Assembly: GCF_009728485.1 (NCBI RefSeq)
Contig: NZ_VVIQ01000002.1
Span: 124,001 to 188,000 of the forward strand
Direction: 5' to 3'
Length of the DNA: 64,000 nucleotides
From: Prevotella vespertina
GTDB taxonomy: Bacteria; Bacteroidota; Bacteroidia; Bacteroidales; Bacteroidaceae
The position numbers and the translations under genes were made by a program. This document shows, piece after piece, positions 61,162-64,000 of this stretch (position 1 is its first letter; every line of letters begins with the position of its first letter). The notes beneath the pieces were generated by a model. That model was not told the DNA's origin. It did no database searches and saw only the letters and a program-made list of their open reading frames with translations.

Positions 61162-61858
61162 TGCCTTCCTTGATTTCTGTTAAACGTTCACTTGCAAGCT
61201 CTAATAACTTTGCAAAACTTATACTTGGGGATTTTATGTCGTATTGCTTGCCTATCTCTGTTTGCAGTTTCAAAAGTAATCTCTCGTTTTCTTTTTCATT
61301 TGCGATGATAAGAGCATCACTTTTACTTGCCTGCTCACGAATATCCCCAAATAACTCATCTAAACTGTCAAACGAATCAGGGTACAAAACAACAGTAAAA
61401 ACAAAATTTTCTTTCAAGGCAAAAACACTGATACCGTCTGTGCTTACAGGAGCAATCTCGTCGATATTTACATGGGCAAACTGTTTGAAATCAACAGACT
61501 TAATCTTACTATATAGTATTTTCAAAATACTCTGATTATCTTCTCCATGCAAAGAGTTATGAGAAAGCTGTGTAGCAATAGCTTCATCCTGCATCAGTTC
61601 TTCCTCTGTAACATAGAGTATTCCAATACGCTTAAAGCCGACTTTTTTACATGCTCGTAGCCTGTGATGACCACTAACCATCACGAACCTACCATTACTC
61701 CTTTTATAGCAACATGGCACGCTACTCAAGCCCGCCTTTTCTATGTTGTCACACAACTGAGCAAAGTCTTCGCCAGTCATTTCGTTTGCGTTCATATCAG
61801 CCTCGTCTATAAGGCTAATGTCAACCTTTTCGTATTTCCACCTATTTTCCGTTTCCAT
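61139..61858 (-). CDS. ParB-like nuclease-domain protein
   Basis: The N-terminal third of the 239-residue protein is a ParB/Srx domain with GHHRLRA at 63-69, the CTP/nuclease motif of this family. The rest (about 100-239) is helical and unrecognised. No ParA-like partner is present, so plasmid-type partition is unlikely; it may act in DNA modification or processing. It overlaps both neighbours. Confidence 0.85.
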   Translation of the reverse strand: METENRWKYEKVDISLIDEADMNANEMTGEDFAQLCDNIEKAGLSSVPCCYKRSNGRFVMVSGHHRLRACKKVGFKRIGILYVTEEELMQDEAIATQLSHNSLHGEDNQSILKILYSKIKSVDFKQFAHVNIDEIAPVSTDGISVFALKENFVFTVVLYPDSFDSLDELFGDIREQASKSDALIIANEKENERLLLKLQTEIGKQYDIKSPSISFAKLLELASERLTEIKEGNGLVNSK

Positions 61859-63926
61859 TATTCAATAGTTTTTGGTATCTATCAATTACTTCCTTGTTAT
61901 TTGCATACTTGCCAAGGATTCCCTCATAAGCAAGGTATGACGAAGTGCAATGGTCTTTTACTTTAGTATATACACCTCTATATTTCATGCTAACTGGCTT
62001 GTGAGTATAAGCACAAGAAATAACCTTTTCTACGAGTTTATGCATCCTTCTGCTTAGTTCTCGTTGTACAGAATACTCTTGTATGCAGAACAATATCAAC
62101 TTACTTAATCTTGGGATTGCATTGTTAGTGCAAAAATCTGTCAATTGGAATAAGTCATATCCCTTGTGTTGCGGTAACGTGAACCCGAAACCTCCAAGAG
62201 TATATTTGTCATACATGACAACAAAGGCATAAGTACACTTGCTTACCATATCAACTTTATTGATATATTTTTTCTGCAAGCATAATAAATAATCTGGACT
62301 TACCCTTACGACTTTCAGATTATTATGATTATTTATTTCTAAGTCATCTGGGGGAACTATCTCGTTAACCTCGATATGATTACCTTTATATGAGGTGTTA
62401 GTTTCACTTGTTCTACTCGACTTATTACAGTAGAGAAATCTACCAGCAGACCACCTATCTCCGCCCGAACTGTTAAACATTGCCAACTTATGCATATTGC
62501 TTAAAAATGGGCTATTACTAATGAAATAAAAGTATGTTTCCTCTGGCAGACTTTCCACTAAGTTGTAATACTCGTTACGAGAAACAGAAAAATCAACATC
62601 TAAATCACTATTCTCTTGTATAAGCTTAAATGTACGTTTTTGTTTCTTATCCTTGCCATAGTTAAAGAAAATGACCTTTTTGTAGTTAATTGCATCTTGC
62701 AATGTTCCTACGTGATATTCGCAGGTCGTTAGCATTTTAAGTAACCTTTCGTTAGCTTTCTCCGTTTTTTCGATAGATTCCTTTGCCTTAATTCTCAGAG
62801 CTTTGAAGATTGCATCATTTCTCGCGCTTTTGCTCATAAAGAACTTTTGCAAACTTGCCGCATATAGGGCAAGGGCAAGCTGTCTTTTTGTTGTTTTATC
62901 ATTGTAATCTTCAAGCCAGCCAAGTCTGTCTCTATAAGTCAGAGCCACCTTGCCATTGGCTATCAAATATAGTAAATGGCAATACGGATCTTGACAATAT
63001 ATTGAAATATTCAGCTTCTCAAAGAAAAATAACTCATAGTAATACATAAAGCCGTTAACAATACATATATCTTTATGCCCATTCTTTTTCACAGCCTCAT
63101 ACAATGCCGAAGCCTGCTTGGAATTATAGGATAATGATTTTGACTGGAACGTCTCAATATTACTATAAGGGTTGCCTTGGTAAATAAGAGGTACAAGTTC
63201 TTCTGGTACGTCATATTTAAGCTTTGTTGTCACCTTAAACTCATCGTATGATGATATTTTGTTAAAATCCTGTAAATCATGATTTACAGCATAATAAAAC
63301 ATTCTATACACCGAGAAGATGCAATTCAATGCTGAATAGAAATCATCTGTACCATGGAATGCTCTAAACTCTATCGTCTTAGTCTTGAAAAGAGCAGATA
63401 TGTTAACTGCATGACGAATAAATCCTTTCTTTGATTGATTAGTGAATAGCTCTCGTATATCATTAAAAGTCTGAGCATTGAGTACTCCTTGATAATACTT
63501 GTCAGTAGGAGGAGGCATCAAAATGGAAACCATTTCATCCCATTTCGATATCTTTGCATATCTTTTAAAGTATGGATAACAAATATAAAAAAACAAGAAC
63601 ACTTTTCTCAATTGCTCTACTGACAAATCCCCTGCATATATATGTACGTGAGTGTAAACAGTCCATTTAATTTTACCACCAGCTTTCGCCATTGATTCAT
63701 AAACGCTGCGTAATCCATGCAAATCCTTTAGACTACAAATGTTTAAAGGAGGGGTGTTTACCTCTCCTCCAAACTTCTTGTTTGACGAACCATCTGTGTT
63801 AACAATTTCTTCGTCCTTGCTCCACGAATACCCCTCTGGTAAAACTACCTTAGACCTATCAATATTGCACATTTCAATCTCAACACCAAAGGTTCGTGTC
63901 TTTATGTCGTTTAATGCTTCTCCCAT
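61842..63926 (-). CDS. Amidoligase (COOH-NH2 ligase) fused to a possible acyltransferase domain
   Basis: The 694-residue protein starts with an amidoligase domain (about 10-240): FGVEIEM at 13-19, TDGSS at 44-48, GGEVNTPP at 53-60, HVHI at 93-96 and TIEFRAFHGT at 184-193. Such enzymes use ATP to form amide bonds on carboxylates. The middle (240-540) is unrecognised. The last 150 residues (LSKLILF; AYTHKPVSMKYRGVYTK) recall the GNAT-like Mom family of phage base-modification proteins, but only by pattern. It is coupled to the ParB and ATP-grasp genes. Confidence 0.8.
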   Translation of the reverse strand: MGEALNDIKTRTFGVEIEMCNIDRSKVVLPEGYSWSKDEEIVNTDGSSNKKFGGEVNTPPLNICSLKDLHGLRSVYESMAKAGGKIKWTVYTHVHIYAGDLSVEQLRKVFLFFYICYPYFKRYAKISKWDEMVSILMPPPTDKYYQGVLNAQTFNDIRELFTNQSKKGFIRHAVNISALFKTKTIEFRAFHGTDDFYSALNCIFSVYRMFYYAVNHDLQDFNKISSYDEFKVTTKLKYDVPEELVPLIYQGNPYSNIETFQSKSLSYNSKQASALYEAVKKNGHKDICIVNGFMYYYELFFFEKLNISIYCQDPYCHLLYLIANGKVALTYRDRLGWLEDYNDKTTKRQLALALYAASLQKFFMSKSARNDAIFKALRIKAKESIEKTEKANERLLKMLTTCEYHVGTLQDAINYKKVIFFNYGKDKKQKRTFKLIQENSDLDVDFSVSRNEYYNLVESLPEETYFYFISNSPFLSNMHKLAMFNSSGGDRWSAGRFLYCNKSSRTSETNTSYKGNHIEVNEIVPPDDLEINNHNNLKVVRVSPDYLLCLQKKYINKVDMVSKCTYAFVVMYDKYTLGGFGFTLPQHKGYDLFQLTDFCTNNAIPRLSKLILFCIQEYSVQRELSRRMHKLVEKVISCAYTHKPVSMKYRGVYTKVKDHCTSSYLAYEGILGKYANNKEVIDRYQKLLNNGNGK

Positions 63927-64000
63927 CTTTGATATTTCAGGTGTTTGATGTATTGATAAGCACCGAGTTTTTCTAACGTGCGCCCTTTCACCCTAAAGTC
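63911..64000 (-). CDS. C-terminal end of a gene continuing beyond the window
   Basis: Twenty-nine codons in an open minus-strand frame run from the right edge to a stop at 63911, reading DFRVKGRTLEKLGAYQ and KHLKYQRWEKH. It overlaps the amidoligase start by 16 bp, as the other phage genes overlap, which supports it as real. Confidence 0.5.
   Translation of the reverse strand, partial: DFRVKGRTLEKLGAYQYIKHLKYQRWEKH

Overview
The window comes from a Bacteroidales chromosome, most like Prevotella. Its promoters are of the Bacteroidetes type (-7 TAnnTTTG, often with TTTG or TTG 19-21 bp upstream), and the housekeeping proteins and the prophage families look Bacteroidales. This assignment rests on reading the proteins and promoters; no database search was run.

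Positions 1-21.8 kb are ordinary chromosome: a histidine-type phosphatase, an N-acylglucosamine 2-epimerase, a NUDIX hydrolase, rplU-rpmA, eno, lutABC, topB, a large DUF2723 membrane protein, a polysaccharide deacetylase overlapping queG, a cupin, glyA, a small lipoprotein gene and a tRNA-Lys(TTT) gene.

From the tRNA to the right edge lies most of a siphovirus-like prophage. The integrase sits next to the tRNA on the + strand. Nearly everything else is on the - strand, so the phage map reads from right to left: an amidoligase/ParB/ATP-grasp group, small and large terminase, small genes, portal, head morphogenesis protein (interrupted by an intein), a DNA methyltransferase-like protein, a structured leader RNA, scaffold, decoration protein, major capsid, connectors, tail tube, a tRNA(CAT), tail chaperone, tape measure, a Dit-like protein, an accessory island, a large tail-tip protein, a lysis cassette and two tail-fibre genes. 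The right attachment site is beyond position 64000.

The most striking locus is at the left end of the prophage (23582-24514). The last tail-fibre gene runs leftward, and facing it is a silent, promoterless alternative C-terminal cassette in the opposite orientation. Both begin with the same 22-bp sequence (as an inverted repeat) in the same reading frame, directly after an EF-hand loop. Both end in a shared perfect palindrome. Flipping the 933-bp segment would exchange the 141-residue receptor-side end of the fibre for a 156-residue one. It looks like a phase-variable host-range switch, with a tyrosine-recombinase remnant just outside it and an intact tyrosine recombinase nearby.

Other notable points are a LAGLIDADG intein at the HPN/C motif of the head protein; an amidoligase fused to a possible acyltransferase next to ParB and ATP-grasp proteins (a candidate DNA- or peptide-modification module); a shared TATTTG-N5/7-CAAATA operator overlapping the -33 box of four phage promoters; a possible single-protein spanin; and a self-contained, terminator-bounded accessory island inserted between two tail genes.
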